Below, piece by piece: positions 25,235-33,622 of a stretch of DNA of 64,000 nucleotides. Position numbers and translations under genes: made by a program. The DNA is from DASZHJ01 sp035517495 (GTDB taxonomy: Bacteria; Pseudomonadota; Alphaproteobacteria; ATCC43930; CGMCC-115725), in contig DATIYT010000104.1 in assembly GCA_035517495.1 (NCBI GenBank), positions 153,407-217,406 on the forward strand, given 5' to 3'. Position 1 is the first letter of the stretch; each line of letters starts with the position of its first letter. Below the pieces are notes generated by a model. That model was not told the DNA's origin. It was given only the letters and a program-made list of their open reading frames with translations, and ran no database searches.

Positions 25235-26164
25235 TCACGTCGATGTCGTAAGCGCCGGGTCGAACAATTCCTCGAGCCGATAGGCCCGTGGGATCAACTT
25301 CTGCTCGACGGCAAAGCGCAAGAGCATTTCCATGGAAGCGCGATTGGCGCTCATGCCATAAGGCAAGGTGTCGCCACCCACCAGTGCCAGCAGGCGCGTT
25401 TGTGCCGCGCTCGGCGGCGTCGACTTCGCAGCCGTCCGGGCCTGCTCCTTCGCGACGACGAACATCCGATAGAGCTCGCCCGCGAGCCAGAGATTGGCCG
25501 CGGCATGCTCGCTCCTGAGCACTACGGTGTGGTTGGAGGGATAAATCCCGGTCTTGCGATACCATGCCGCCGCCGCTTCGTCCGCATTGGGGATCACCGT
25601 GCGCACCTCGTTGGGATCGGCCGGGGCCAGGCCGATCGTCGCATCGATTTCGTCCGCGAGCAGCATCGCGCGCAGCGTCTTGCCCGGCGCCGCGCGCACG
25701 ACGTTCGGGGGATCGCGGTATTCCGCCACATGGGCATCCTCAGTGGTGATCCAGGTGACGTCGGCGTGATCGAGGCCGTATTCGGCCTTGAGAATCCCCC
25801 GCACCCAGACCCCCGTGGTCTGCGAATAGGCGCGCACGCCCACCTTCTTGCCCCTGAGATCGGCAGGCCCCTTGAGCGGCGACGACTTGAGGCAATGCAA
25901 GGTAGAATGATGAAAACCGCGATGCAGCACGATCGGAAGGCCGATCACCGGCTTTTCGAAAGCGCGCGCCATGGCATGGGTGGTGATCGCCATCTCGCAC
26001 AGATCGAATTCCCAATCGCGCAGCATGCGGCGAAACGAGCCTGCGATCGGTTCCACCTCGACGAAATCGAGACGCACCCGATCCGAGCGCACTGTGCCGT
26101 TTTTGAGCGGCTGCACCTCGTTGTACTTACCGAGCACCGAGCGCAGGACCAATGGTGTGCTCAT
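25235..26164 (-). CDS. 4,5-dihydroxyphthalate decarboxylase-like protein (type II binding-protein fold)
   Basis: 309-residue protein resembling Pht5/4,5-dihydroxyphthalate decarboxylase, which converts 4,5-dihydroxyphthalate to protocatechuate and has the fold of NMT1/THI5-type binding proteins. Family-like stretches: DGRVRSDRVRLDFVEVEP-type start (23-39), FRRMLRDWEFDLCEMAI (44-60), GKKVGVRAYSQTTGVWVRG (105-123), WITTEDAHVAEYRDPPNV (138-155) and SNHTVVL. No signal peptide, consistent with a cytoplasmic enzyme rather than a periplasmic receptor. The ATG at 26164 follows GGGGAGGG. Its position upstream of the aldolase and ligJ on the same strand supports a phthalate-type role. Confidence 0.7.
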   Translation of the reverse strand: MSTPLVLRSVLGKYNEVQPLKNGTVRSDRVRLDFVEVEPIAGSFRRMLRDWEFDLCEMAITTHAMARAFEKPVIGLPIVLHRGFHHSTLHCLKSSPLKGPADLRGKKVGVRAYSQTTGVWVRGILKAEYGLDHADVTWITTEDAHVAEYRDPPNVVRAAPGKTLRAMLLADEIDATIGLAPADPNEVRTVIPNADEAAAAWYRKTGIYPSNHTVVLRSEHAAANLWLAGELYRMFVVAKEQARTAAKSTPPSAAQTRLLALVGGDTLPYGMSANRASMEMLLRFAVEQKLIPRAYRLEELFDPALTTST

Positions 26165-26308
26165 GGCGTGAGACCCTCCCCGAGCGTCCGCCCCTATCGG
26201 CGGGATCACAGCATCTGAAACACTTGTTTGATCGTCAAGAATGTCTGAAAATTCCATTCGTTGAACCGCCCCGCATTATCCAAAATCCTGTCCCGGAGGT
26301 TTCGTTTG

Positions 26309-27472
26309 ATGGATGCGCGAGAGAGGCCGGCGACCCGGCCGTCCCAAGCCGTCGCTCGTCTCGGTCAATCGCAGCGCGCCAAGAATCTCGCCCGCGCGCC
26401 CAAGGATGTGATCTCGCTCGCAAGCGGCGATCCGAGTTTCGACACGCCGGACCACATTCGCGAGGCCGGCATCGCGGCGATCCGAGAGGGACACACCCAC
26501 TATGCGCCTCCCATGGGCGATAGCGATCTTCGCGCCGCGATCGCGCGCCAGCTCTCGACCCTCGGCGGCGGTGAATTCCGCGCGGACGACGTGCTGATCA
26601 CCAACGGCGCCGCGTCGGGGATTTACGCCGCGATGGTGGCGTATCTCGATCCCGGCGATGAAGTGCTGCTGCACGACCCCACTTATTCGCTTTACGCCGA
26701 CGTGGCACTCGCGATCGGCGCGACAGCGGTGTTCGTGCCCTGGGACGCGGAGCTGCGCCTCGACGTGGCGGCGCTCGAGCGTGCGGTCACGCCCAAGACA
26801 CGCATGCTGGTCGTCAACAATCCCGTCAATCCTACGGGCATCGTCTTCACCAGGACAGAGATGCAGGCGGTCGCCGATTTCGTGCGGCGCCACGACCTCA
26901 TGCTGATCACGGACGAGGCTTATGATCACCTCGTCTACGACAATCGAGAAATGATCTCGGCTGCGCACTTTGCCGAGATCGCCGACCGCACGATCGTCAT
27001 CAACACCTGCTCGAAGACCTTCGCCATGACGGGTTGGCGCGTCGGCTACGCGGCTGCCCGCGGCGGGCTCATCCGCGCCGCCGGCGTCATCCATCGCACC
27101 GCCACCAACAACATGAACAGCATGGCGATGCGCGCGGCGGTGGCGGCCTACACCGTCGAGACGGATTGGCAGCGGCGGATGCTCGGCGAATATGCGCGCC
27201 GCCGCGACACCATGTGCAACATGGTGAATGCGATGCCGGGCCTCTCCTGTGCCAAGCCCGAGGGTGCGTTCTATGTGTTCGTGCGCGTCAACGTGCCCAT
27301 GAGTTCCGAGGAACTTACGGCGCATTGCCTTCGCCACGGCGTCGCCGTGCGCAGCGGCACCGAATTCGGCCCGCGCGGCGGCGAGGGGTTCATCCGCTTG
27401 ACCTTCGCGGGAGACCCCAAGGAGTTCAAGCCAGGGCTCGAACGCCTCGACAAGGCGATGCGCGCGCTATAA
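26309..27472 (+). CDS. Aspartate aminotransferase-like PLP enzyme (class I)
   Basis: 387-residue class I/II aminotransferase. Seen: VISLASGDPSFDTPDHI at 34-50, HYAPPMGDSDLR at 64-75, NNPVNPTG with Asn174, ITDEAYDHLVYD with Asp202 and Tyr205, and NTCSKTFAMTGWRVGY with PLP lysine Lys236. The C-terminal FGPRGGEGFIRLTFA supplies the carboxylate-binding Arg. The ATG at 26309 follows GGAGG. The divergent gene is the dihydroxyphthalate decarboxylase-like protein, and a methyltransferase follows after 24 bases. Amino donor and acceptor are not identifiable. Confidence 0.85.
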   Translation: MDARERPATRPSQAVARLGQSQRAKNLARAPKDVISLASGDPSFDTPDHIREAGIAAIREGHTHYAPPMGDSDLRAAIARQLSTLGGGEFRADDVLITNGAASGIYAAMVAYLDPGDEVLLHDPTYSLYADVALAIGATAVFVPWDAELRLDVAALERAVTPKTRMLVVNNPVNPTGIVFTRTEMQAVADFVRRHDLMLITDEAYDHLVYDNREMISAAHFAEIADRTIVINTCSKTFAMTGWRVGYAAARGGLIRAAGVIHRTATNNMNSMAMRAAVAAYTVETDWQRRMLGEYARRRDTMCNMVNAMPGLSCAKPEGAFYVFVRVNVPMSSEELTAHCLRHGVAVRSGTEFGPRGGEGFIRLTFAGDPKEFKPGLERLDKAMRAL

Positions 27473-27496
27473 GCCGGTACACGGGAGAAGTCGCAG

Positions 27497-28297
27497 ATGT
27501 CGGAGCCGCAAATCCGTTTCGACGACGGTGCCGCTTACGAGCGGATGATGGGCGTCTGGAGCCGGCTCGCGGGTGAAATTTTTCTTGAATGGGTGGCACC
27601 GCGCGCGGGCCTGCGATGGATCGATGTTGGCTGCGGCAATGGCGCCATCACCGAGCTGCTCGTCAATCGATGCGCGCCGGCCGAGGTTCAGGGCATCGAC
27701 CCTTCGGAGGGGCAGCTCTCCTTCGCGCGCTCACGGCCCGCGGCCCGCGTGGCTCAGTTCCGTCAGGGAGACGCCATGGCGCTCCCCTTCCCGCAAGGAA
27801 GGTTCGAGGCCGCCATCATGGCGCTGGTGATTTTCTTCGTGCCCGATCCCGCGAAAGGCGTCGCAGAGATGGTTCGCGTGGTCTCGCCAGGCGGTATTGT
27901 CGCGGCCTATGCGTGGGACATTCTTGACGGCGGGTTCCCTAGTCCGATCCCGGACGAATTGCGCGCGATGGGTCGCAAGCCCCCGCTCCCTCCGAGCGCC
28001 GATGTGTCTCGGACCGACGCATTGCGCGGCCTGTGGACCGGCGGGGGCCTTGAAGCGGTCGAGACGCGGGAGATCACGGTTCACCGAACCTTCGCCGATT
28101 TCGACGAGTTCTGGGCCACCAGCCTCTCGGGCTCCAGCATTCGTCCGATGGTCGAGGCGATGTCGGCGGAAGATGTGGAGCAGTTCAAATCGCGCCTCCG
28201 CGCGCGGCTCCCGGCGGATGCGGCAGGGCGCATTACGTACTCCGGTCGCGCCAACGCGGTAAAGGGCCGCGTCCCGGTGAAGGCTTCATCCAACTGA
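27497..28297 (+). CDS. Class I SAM-dependent methyltransferase
   Basis: 266-residue methyltransferase of the UbiE/type 11 group. SAM-binding motif I WIDVGCGNGAITELL near 38-52, GIDPSEGQLSFAR (acidic residue of motif II) near 65, FRQGDAMALPFPQGRFEAAI near 85-104 and VSPGGIVAAYAWD near 130 are visible. The C-terminal part is variable and may bind the acceptor. It starts 24 bases after the aminotransferase stop with GGGAGAAG upstream, so cotranscription is likely. Substrate unknown. Confidence 0.83.
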   Translation: MSEPQIRFDDGAAYERMMGVWSRLAGEIFLEWVAPRAGLRWIDVGCGNGAITELLVNRCAPAEVQGIDPSEGQLSFARSRPAARVAQFRQGDAMALPFPQGRFEAAIMALVIFFVPDPAKGVAEMVRVVSPGGIVAAYAWDILDGGFPSPIPDELRAMGRKPPLPPSADVSRTDALRGLWTGGGLEAVETREITVHRTFADFDEFWATSLSGSSIRPMVEAMSAEDVEQFKSRLRARLPADAAGRITYSGRANAVKGRVPVKASSN

Positions 28298-28328
28298 TTG
28301 AGCCGTCCGGGCGCATAAAAGCGCTTTG

Positions 28329-28468
28329 ATAGGGGATATAGAAATCAATGGGGATGGGGGGAGTTCTTCCGCTTTCTCAAAATCCGTTTTTGTAAAAAGT
28401 CACCGCGGCACCGTGACTATGAGGAATCGAGACGAGCGCACCCCATCCCCCAATATCTTCCCGATCTC
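28329..28468. repeat. Imperfect inverted repeat with GGGGAT-rich arms (copy 3 of 3)
   Basis: The left arm at 28329-28366 includes GATAGGGGATATAG and ATGGGGATGGGGGGAG. The right arm at 28436-28468 reads CGCACCCCATCCCCCAATAT then CTTCCCGATC. They are partly complementary around a centre with an AT-rich tract and CACCGCGGCACCGTGA. It fills most of the 298-base gap between the methyltransferase and dienelactone hydrolase genes. The remaining bases show no gene beyond the leader of the latter. Confidence 0.5.
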
Positions 28469-28595
28469 GCCAAGAAGTTATTGTGGACGTCTTGGGTCCG
28501 AAGCGTCGGGTAGTTGCGCTTGCTGTTCGAAGACGGGATGATGGTCCCACCGACAGCGACGGCTGTCCGTTCTGCACCGACAAGGGGAGGCGACC

Positions 28596-29342
28596 ATGGC
28601 CTATGAAGGGATGATTGCGGAATCCGTTTCGATCATCGGCGACAAGAACGAACTGATCTCGGCCTACATGGCGCGGCCATTGGGCCCGGGCCCCTTTCCC
28701 GGCGTATTGCTTTTCCATCACGCGCCCGGCTGGGACGAGTGGTATCGCGAGACCACGCGCAAGTTCGCGCATCATGGCTATGCCGCGATCAGTCCCAATC
28801 TCTATCACCGCGCCGGCGAGGGCAAAGCCGACGACGTCGCGGCCAAGGTCCGCGCCGAGGGTGGCGTCCCCGACGCGCAGGTGATCGGCGACGCGGAGGG
28901 CGCGGTCAAATGGCTGCGTGCGCAGCCCTGGGTCAACGGCAAGGTCGCCGCATGGGGCACCTGCTCGGGCGGGCGGCATACGTTCCTGTTTGCCTGCCAC
29001 ACCAAGAGCATCAACGCGGCTTGCGAGCTTTGGGGCGGCCGCGTGGTCATGAGCAAGGAAGAGCTGACGCCGAAGCAGCCCACCGCTCCGATCGAATTCA
29101 CCAAGAACCTGTCCTGCCCGCTGCTCGGCCTCTTCGGCAACGAGGACCGCGCGCCGACGCCGGAACAGGTGAACCAGCACGAAGCGGAACTCAAGAAGCA
29201 CGGCAAAAGCTACGAGTTCCACCGCTACGATGGCGCCGGGCACGGCTTCTTCTATTACGACCGGCCCATGTACCGCCTCGAGCAGGCCCTCGACGGATGG
29301 CAAAAGGTGTTCGCGTTCCTGCGGAAGCATTTGTCGGCCTGA
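28596..29342 (+). CDS. Dienelactone hydrolase-family protein
   Basis: 248-residue alpha/beta hydrolase of the dienelactone hydrolase family. The nucleophile is Cys123 in GTCSGGRH (the family's G-x-C-x-G). An Asp in FGNEDRAPTPEQ and His in DGAGHGFFYYDRP complete a plausible triad. HHAPGWDEWYRE and FAHHGYAAISPNLYHR near 41-72 are family-typical. The ATG at 28596 follows GGGGAGGCGACC. First gene of a plus-strand set with DUF6295 (7-base gap), an alpha/beta protein and an LLM enzyme. Substrate may be a lactone or ester from ring cleavage. Confidence 0.87.
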   Translation: MAYEGMIAESVSIIGDKNELISAYMARPLGPGPFPGVLLFHHAPGWDEWYRETTRKFAHHGYAAISPNLYHRAGEGKADDVAAKVRAEGGVPDAQVIGDAEGAVKWLRAQPWVNGKVAAWGTCSGGRHTFLFACHTKSINAACELWGGRVVMSKEELTPKQPTAPIEFTKNLSCPLLGLFGNEDRAPTPEQVNQHEAELKKHGKSYEFHRYDGAGHGFFYYDRPMYRLEQALDGWQKVFAFLRKHLSA

Positions 29343-29349
29343 CACGCTG

Positions 29350-29628
29350 ATGTGCACCTCGATTGTCGAGGTCGTCGGCGTCGAGGGCGCCGGCAAGGGC
29401 GACGGCGGATGGTTTGATTTGACGCGGGCGGTCGTGTCTTACGACCACCCGCATCACGCCCTCTTCGAGGAGGCGATCACCATCGATTTCGTGAACGCGG
29501 CGCTTGGCCCGGGCGCCCGCGTCGCGGTCGAGCTGTCTCTGGAATCGGCGAAGGAGCTCAGCAGCGCGCTCGTGAAGGCGATCGCGGCGGCCGAGATCGA
29601 GGAAAGCGGGCGGTTACGTCCCAGCTGA
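29350..29628 (+). CDS. DUF6295-like small protein
   Basis: 92-residue protein beginning MCTSIVEVVGVEGAGKGDGG, then WFDLTRAVVSYDHPHHALFEEA and FVNAALGPGARVAVELSLESAKEL. This matches my recollection of DUF6295, a small conserved family of unknown function. It starts 7 bases after the dienelactone hydrolase stop, so the two are cotranscribed. The His pair in YDHPHHA could bind metal or heme, but this is speculation. No membrane segment or signal. Confidence 0.65.
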   Translation: MCTSIVEVVGVEGAGKGDGGWFDLTRAVVSYDHPHHALFEEAITIDFVNAALGPGARVAVELSLESAKELSSALVKAIAAAEIEESGRLRPS

Positions 29629-29716
29629 GATTCGGCGAGATCCTAGCCACCTCGGGTTGACGGCGCCATAAGCCGGCTGCGATGCTGGGCAAGGAAGCTC
29701 TGCCGCAGGAAATAGA

Positions 29717-30496
29717 ATGGCGGTGGCTTGGACCGAGACGCGCGTCGGCGCGGCAGGGGTGTTGCTGCATCTGGCGGAGGCCGGCAGCGGCCCCCCGTTG
29801 CTGGTGCTGCATCACGACGTCGGCAGCCCGGGGCAACTGCCGTTCTACGATGCGCTCGCCCGGCGCTTTCGGGTACTGGTGCCGCACCACCCCGGCTATG
29901 GACGCTCGGAGCGACCGGCTTGGCTGCGCGGCGTGCGCGACGTGGCCGTCATCTATCAGGGATTGCTGGCGGATCGGGGCATCACCGGGCATTCGCTGGT
30001 CGGCCTGGGCTTCGGCGGCTGGATCGCCGCGGAAATGGCGACGATGGCGCCGCGCGACTTGAAGGGCCTTGTGCTGGTGGGGGCCATGGGGCTGAAGCCG
30101 CCCGAGGGCGACATCCTCGACCAGGCGATCCTCAGCTACATCGACTACGCCCGCGCGGGCTTCCATGATCCCCAGGCCTTCGAGCGCGTCTTCGGGTCCG
30201 TCACCACCGATCAGCTCGTGGACTGGGACATTTGCCGCGAGATGAGCTTCCGCATCGCCTGGAAACCTTACATGTACAGCCAGACCTTGCCGCATCTGCT
30301 GGGCGCGGTCCGCGCCCCATCGCTGGTGGTTTGGGGCGACGACGACAAGATCGTGCCGCGCAGCGCGGGGGAACAGTATCGCCGCCTGCTGCCCGGTGCG
30401 CGCTTCGAGATCGTCCGCGCCTGCGGACATCTCGTCGACATGGAACGGCCCGACGAGCTTGCGGCCCTCGTCGACGGATTCCTCGGGCGGAGCTAG
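29717..30496 (+). CDS. Alpha/beta-hydrolase-fold protein lacking the nucleophile serine
   Basis: 259-residue alpha/beta-hydrolase-fold protein. The oxyanion region LHHDVGSPGQ (31-40) and PHHPGYGRSE (57-65) are normal, but the nucleophile elbow reads VGLGFGGW (95-102), so Gly98 sits where Ser of G-x-S-x-G is expected. The acid WGDDDKIVP and the His in RACGHLVDMERP remain. The protein may be a non-hydrolytic member (lyase, cofactor-free oxygenase or binding protein) or use another residue. An LLM oxidoreductase follows after 20 bases. The start at 29717 lies 88 bases after the DUF6295 gene. Confidence 0.78.
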   Translation: MAVAWTETRVGAAGVLLHLAEAGSGPPLLVLHHDVGSPGQLPFYDALARRFRVLVPHHPGYGRSERPAWLRGVRDVAVIYQGLLADRGITGHSLVGLGFGGWIAAEMATMAPRDLKGLVLVGAMGLKPPEGDILDQAILSYIDYARAGFHDPQAFERVFGSVTTDQLVDWDICREMSFRIAWKPYMYSQTLPHLLGAVRAPSLVVWGDDDKIVPRSAGEQYRRLLPGARFEIVRACGHLVDMERPDELAALVDGFLGRS

Positions 30497-30516
30497 CGGG
30501 CCGGGAGGACGCACCC

Positions 30517-31752
30517 ATGCATCTCGTCTACTTCACGGAACAGCCGATGTCGGCCTATTCCGCGGACGCGGGACTGGAATTCGGTGCCACCGCGCTCATG
30601 TTCTCGAACCGGCATTTCGACCCCGTCGCCGGCAGCCGGCTCTATGGCGAATACATCGAACAATATCTCTATGCCGAGGAAATGGGCGTCGAAGGGTTCA
30701 TGCTGAACGAACACCACAACGCGCCGTTCTGCATGCAGGCCAAATGCAACATTTTCGCGGCGATCCTCGCCGCCATGACCAAGCGCACCTCGATCGTGCT
30801 ACTCGGCAACCCGCTTCCGCTCGCCGAGAATCCGGTTCGGCTCGCCGAGGAATTGGCGATGATCGACATGATTTCCAAGGGTCGTCTCGTCTCGGGTTTC
30901 GTCCGCGGCGGCGGCCAGGAGCAGCTCGCGACCGGCGTCAATCCCGCCTACAACCGCGAGCGCTTCGAGGAAGCGCATGACCTCATCGTCAAGGCGTGGA
31001 CGGTGCCGGGACCGTTCCGCTGGGAAGGCACGCACTATCAGCACCGCGTCGTCAATCCCTGGGCGGTGCCGCTGCAAAAGCCGCATCCCCGCATCTGGAT
31101 TCCCGGCGTGCTGAGCCGCGAGACCATCGTTTGGGCCGCGAAGCAGCGTTATCCCTATATCGCGCTCAACACCTCGATCGAGGCGACGAAGCGCATCTGG
31201 GCCACATATGATGCGGCCGCGGCCGAGGTCGGCTACGTGCCGGGCCCCGAGAACCGCGGCTACCTCCAGCGCGTCCACGTCGCCGAGACCGAGGAAAAGG
31301 CGATCGAGAACGCGCGGCAGTTCATGTGGATGCAGGGCGAGTTCACGGGGCTCGCGCATCCCGTCTGGAGCAGCCCCTCCGGCTACTTCTCGCCGGAACA
31401 GCGTCGGGGCTTCGTCGAGTTCGCGACCGGCCGCGCGGTGAGCCCGCGCGGCCGTCCGAGCTTCGAGCAGCAGCTCGCCGACATGCAGATCATCGCCGGC
31501 ACGCCCAAGACGGTCATTCCGAAACTAAGACGCATCCTCGAGGAAACGCGGCCCGGGATCATGGCGATCTGGGGCAATGACGGAGCCGTCAGCAGTGCCG
31601 ACGCCAAGACCTGCATCCGTCTCCTGGGGCAGGAGGTGATGCCGGCGCTGCGCGAGATCGGCAAGACCCTCGATCTCAAGAGCCCCTTCGAAGCGAATGC
31701 GCCGGTGGGCATCTCCTACGGGGCACCGTCGCGCGAGCGCGCGGCCAGCTAG
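30517..31752 (+). CDS. LLM class flavin-dependent oxidoreductase (large subtype)
   Basis: 411-residue luciferase-like monooxygenase starting MHLVYFTEQPMSAYSAD. Visible: GVEGFMLNEHHNAPFCMQ near 58-75, VLLGNPLPLAENPVRLAEELAMID near 90-113, ISKGRLVSGFVRGGGQE near 115-131 and LQKPHPRIWIPG near 188. Longer than the other three LLM enzymes and with a different N-terminus. The ATG at 30517 follows GGGAGG; the frame stays open upstream only inside the previous gene. Cotranscription with the serine-less alpha/beta protein suggests a two-step conversion. Flavin partner and substrate unknown. Confidence 0.85.
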   Translation: MHLVYFTEQPMSAYSADAGLEFGATALMFSNRHFDPVAGSRLYGEYIEQYLYAEEMGVEGFMLNEHHNAPFCMQAKCNIFAAILAAMTKRTSIVLLGNPLPLAENPVRLAEELAMIDMISKGRLVSGFVRGGGQEQLATGVNPAYNRERFEEAHDLIVKAWTVPGPFRWEGTHYQHRVVNPWAVPLQKPHPRIWIPGVLSRETIVWAAKQRYPYIALNTSIEATKRIWATYDAAAAEVGYVPGPENRGYLQRVHVAETEEKAIENARQFMWMQGEFTGLAHPVWSSPSGYFSPEQRRGFVEFATGRAVSPRGRPSFEQQLADMQIIAGTPKTVIPKLRRILEETRPGIMAIWGNDGAVSSADAKTCIRLLGQEVMPALREIGKTLDLKSPFEANAPVGISYGAPSRERAAS

Positions 31753-31841
31753 GCGGCGCGACGGACTCTCCGCCGCAACAATTCGCCACGAAGCGTGCGG
31801 CTCCCGACGGGGAAACTATCTCCGCCCTCTTACGCCGGCAG

Positions 31842-33527
31842 TTACTCCGGAACGCGCCCTCTGAGCAGTCGGCCCGGCAGCGCGCCGGTGTGCTCGTTGT
31901 TGCGCAGCAGCACTTCGCCGTTCACCACGGTTGCCAGCATGCCGTCGGCGGTCTGCTTCAAGCGCTTGGCTCCCGCGGGCAGATCGGTCACCACCTCCGG
32001 CATCCGCGGCGCGACGGTCGCGGGATCGAACACCGCGATATCCGCGGCCATGCCCTCGCGGAGCAGGCCGCGATCGTGGAAGCCCCAGTGGGTTGCCGTA
32101 TCGTAGGTGATGTACTTGACGGCCTGCTCCAGCGGAAACGCCTGCTTCTCGCGCACCCAATAGCTCAAGAGATGGGTCTGGAGCGAATTGTCCATGATCT
32201 GCGAGACATGCGCGCCGGCATCGGAGAAGGTCACCACCGTCCGCGGATGATTGATCAGCTCGAGCGCCGCCACCTGATCCTCGTTAGCGATCGGCTGCAA
32301 CAGGAACATCTTCATGTCGCGCTCGAGGGCGAGATCGATCATGAGTTCCGCCGGATGAACATTGCGCTCGCGCGCGAGAGCCGCCATCGAGCGATGGGGT
32401 CCCTGGATCTTGTCCATGAGATAGATGTAGTCCCACTCGGGCGGCCGAGCCTCGGTGCCGATCGCCTTGCGTCCGCGGTAGGGTTGGCTTGCCACGGCGA
32501 CCAGCTTTGCCTTGATCTCCGGATTCTGCAGCGCCGCCTTTTGCTGCGCGAGCGGCAGCTTGCGGATGTCGCGCCAGACCTCCCACTTGTCGAAGGGGGT
32601 GTGCGTCTCGAAGGAGAGCAGCACGTTGAGCGCGCGGCTGTGAACCTGGCCGAACATGCGCCCGCCCTCACGCGCGGTCTGTTCGAGGGTGTCGAGCCCC
32701 ATGCGCCACACATCCGGCTGCGAACGACGAGAGAAGATGCCGAAGGTGACGGGACGCCCGGTATCGACAGCCAGCTTCTTGAGCAGCGGGTAGTTCTCCC
32801 GCCCCTGGTCGCCCATGGCGATCTCGAGCGTACCGGCGCCCGCCTCGCTCATGGCACCCACCAGCGCTTCCAGCTCCTGCCAGCTTGCCTTGCGGCTCGC
32901 CACGGGCCGGTCGTCGGATGTTTCGTGACTGGGGCTGCGCGTGGTCGAGAAGCCGATGGCGCCGGCCCTGATCGCTTCGCGCACGTGTTGCGTCATCGCC
33001 TTGAGATCATCCTCGCGCGCCTCCTGGTCGAAGGCACGCTCGCCCATGACATAGGTGCGCAGCGCCGAATGCCCCATGTAGCCGGCGTAGTTTATGCCCT
33101 TCGGAATGTCGTCGAGGACATCCAGGAATTCCGGGAAAGTCTCCCAGCGCCACTTGATGCCGGCGCGCATGGCGTCGCGGCTCAAATCCTCCGCGCGCTC
33201 GAGGTTGCGGAACACCATGTCGGCCTCCCGCTCCCGGCAGGGCGCGAGCGTGAAGCCGCAATTCCCCATCACCACCGAGGTGATGCCGTGATAGCAAGAG
33301 CTGGTGCCGATCGGATCCCAGAACACTTGGGCGTCCATATGGGTGTGGCCATCGACGAAGCCGGGCGTCACCACATGCCCCTCCGCATCGATGGTCTCCT
33401 TGGCAGGGGCGGCGATGCGGCCGATGAAGGCGACCCTGCCCTCCTTGACGCCGACGTCGGCGCGATAGCGCGGCAGGCCGGACCCGTCGATCACCATGCC
33501 GTTCTTGATCACCAGATCGTAGCTCAT
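31842..33527 (-). CDS. N-acyl-D-amino-acid deacylase-family amidohydrolase
   Basis: 561-residue amidohydrolase of the D-aminoacylase group. Beta-sandwich N-terminus YDLVIKNGMVIDGSGLPRY, metal motif HTHMD at 61-65, GITSVVMGNCGFTLAPCR near 80-97 (the Cys of the family's metal site), and a late SDAGAHVSQIMD near 450 with the catalytic Asp. Closing VVNGEVLLRNNEHTGALPGRLLRG is typical. Family members hydrolyse N-acyl-D-amino acids or related ureides. Adjacent same-strand gene is a solute-binding protein (95-base gap), which might deliver the substrate. Cytoplasmic. Confidence 0.86.
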   Translation of the reverse strand: MSYDLVIKNGMVIDGSGLPRYRADVGVKEGRVAFIGRIAAPAKETIDAEGHVVTPGFVDGHTHMDAQVFWDPIGTSSCYHGITSVVMGNCGFTLAPCREREADMVFRNLERAEDLSRDAMRAGIKWRWETFPEFLDVLDDIPKGINYAGYMGHSALRTYVMGERAFDQEAREDDLKAMTQHVREAIRAGAIGFSTTRSPSHETSDDRPVASRKASWQELEALVGAMSEAGAGTLEIAMGDQGRENYPLLKKLAVDTGRPVTFGIFSRRSQPDVWRMGLDTLEQTAREGGRMFGQVHSRALNVLLSFETHTPFDKWEVWRDIRKLPLAQQKAALQNPEIKAKLVAVASQPYRGRKAIGTEARPPEWDYIYLMDKIQGPHRSMAALARERNVHPAELMIDLALERDMKMFLLQPIANEDQVAALELINHPRTVVTFSDAGAHVSQIMDNSLQTHLLSYWVREKQAFPLEQAVKYITYDTATHWGFHDRGLLREGMAADIAVFDPATVAPRMPEVVTDLPAGAKRLKQTADGMLATVVNGEVLLRNNEHTGALPGRLLRGRVPE

Positions 33528-33622
33528 GACAGCGTCCTTCGATGTGGGGAGGACATGCTAGCGTGGGGCGAGGGTCCTCCGCTAGTACCCCGGAAGATTA
33601 GCCCACGCCGGCTCTTCCCATT

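Noticed and set aside
25235..26164. Annotation as a periplasmic ABC binding protein
   Set aside because: There is no signal peptide at the supported start, and internal motifs fit the 4,5-dihydroxyphthalate decarboxylase branch better.
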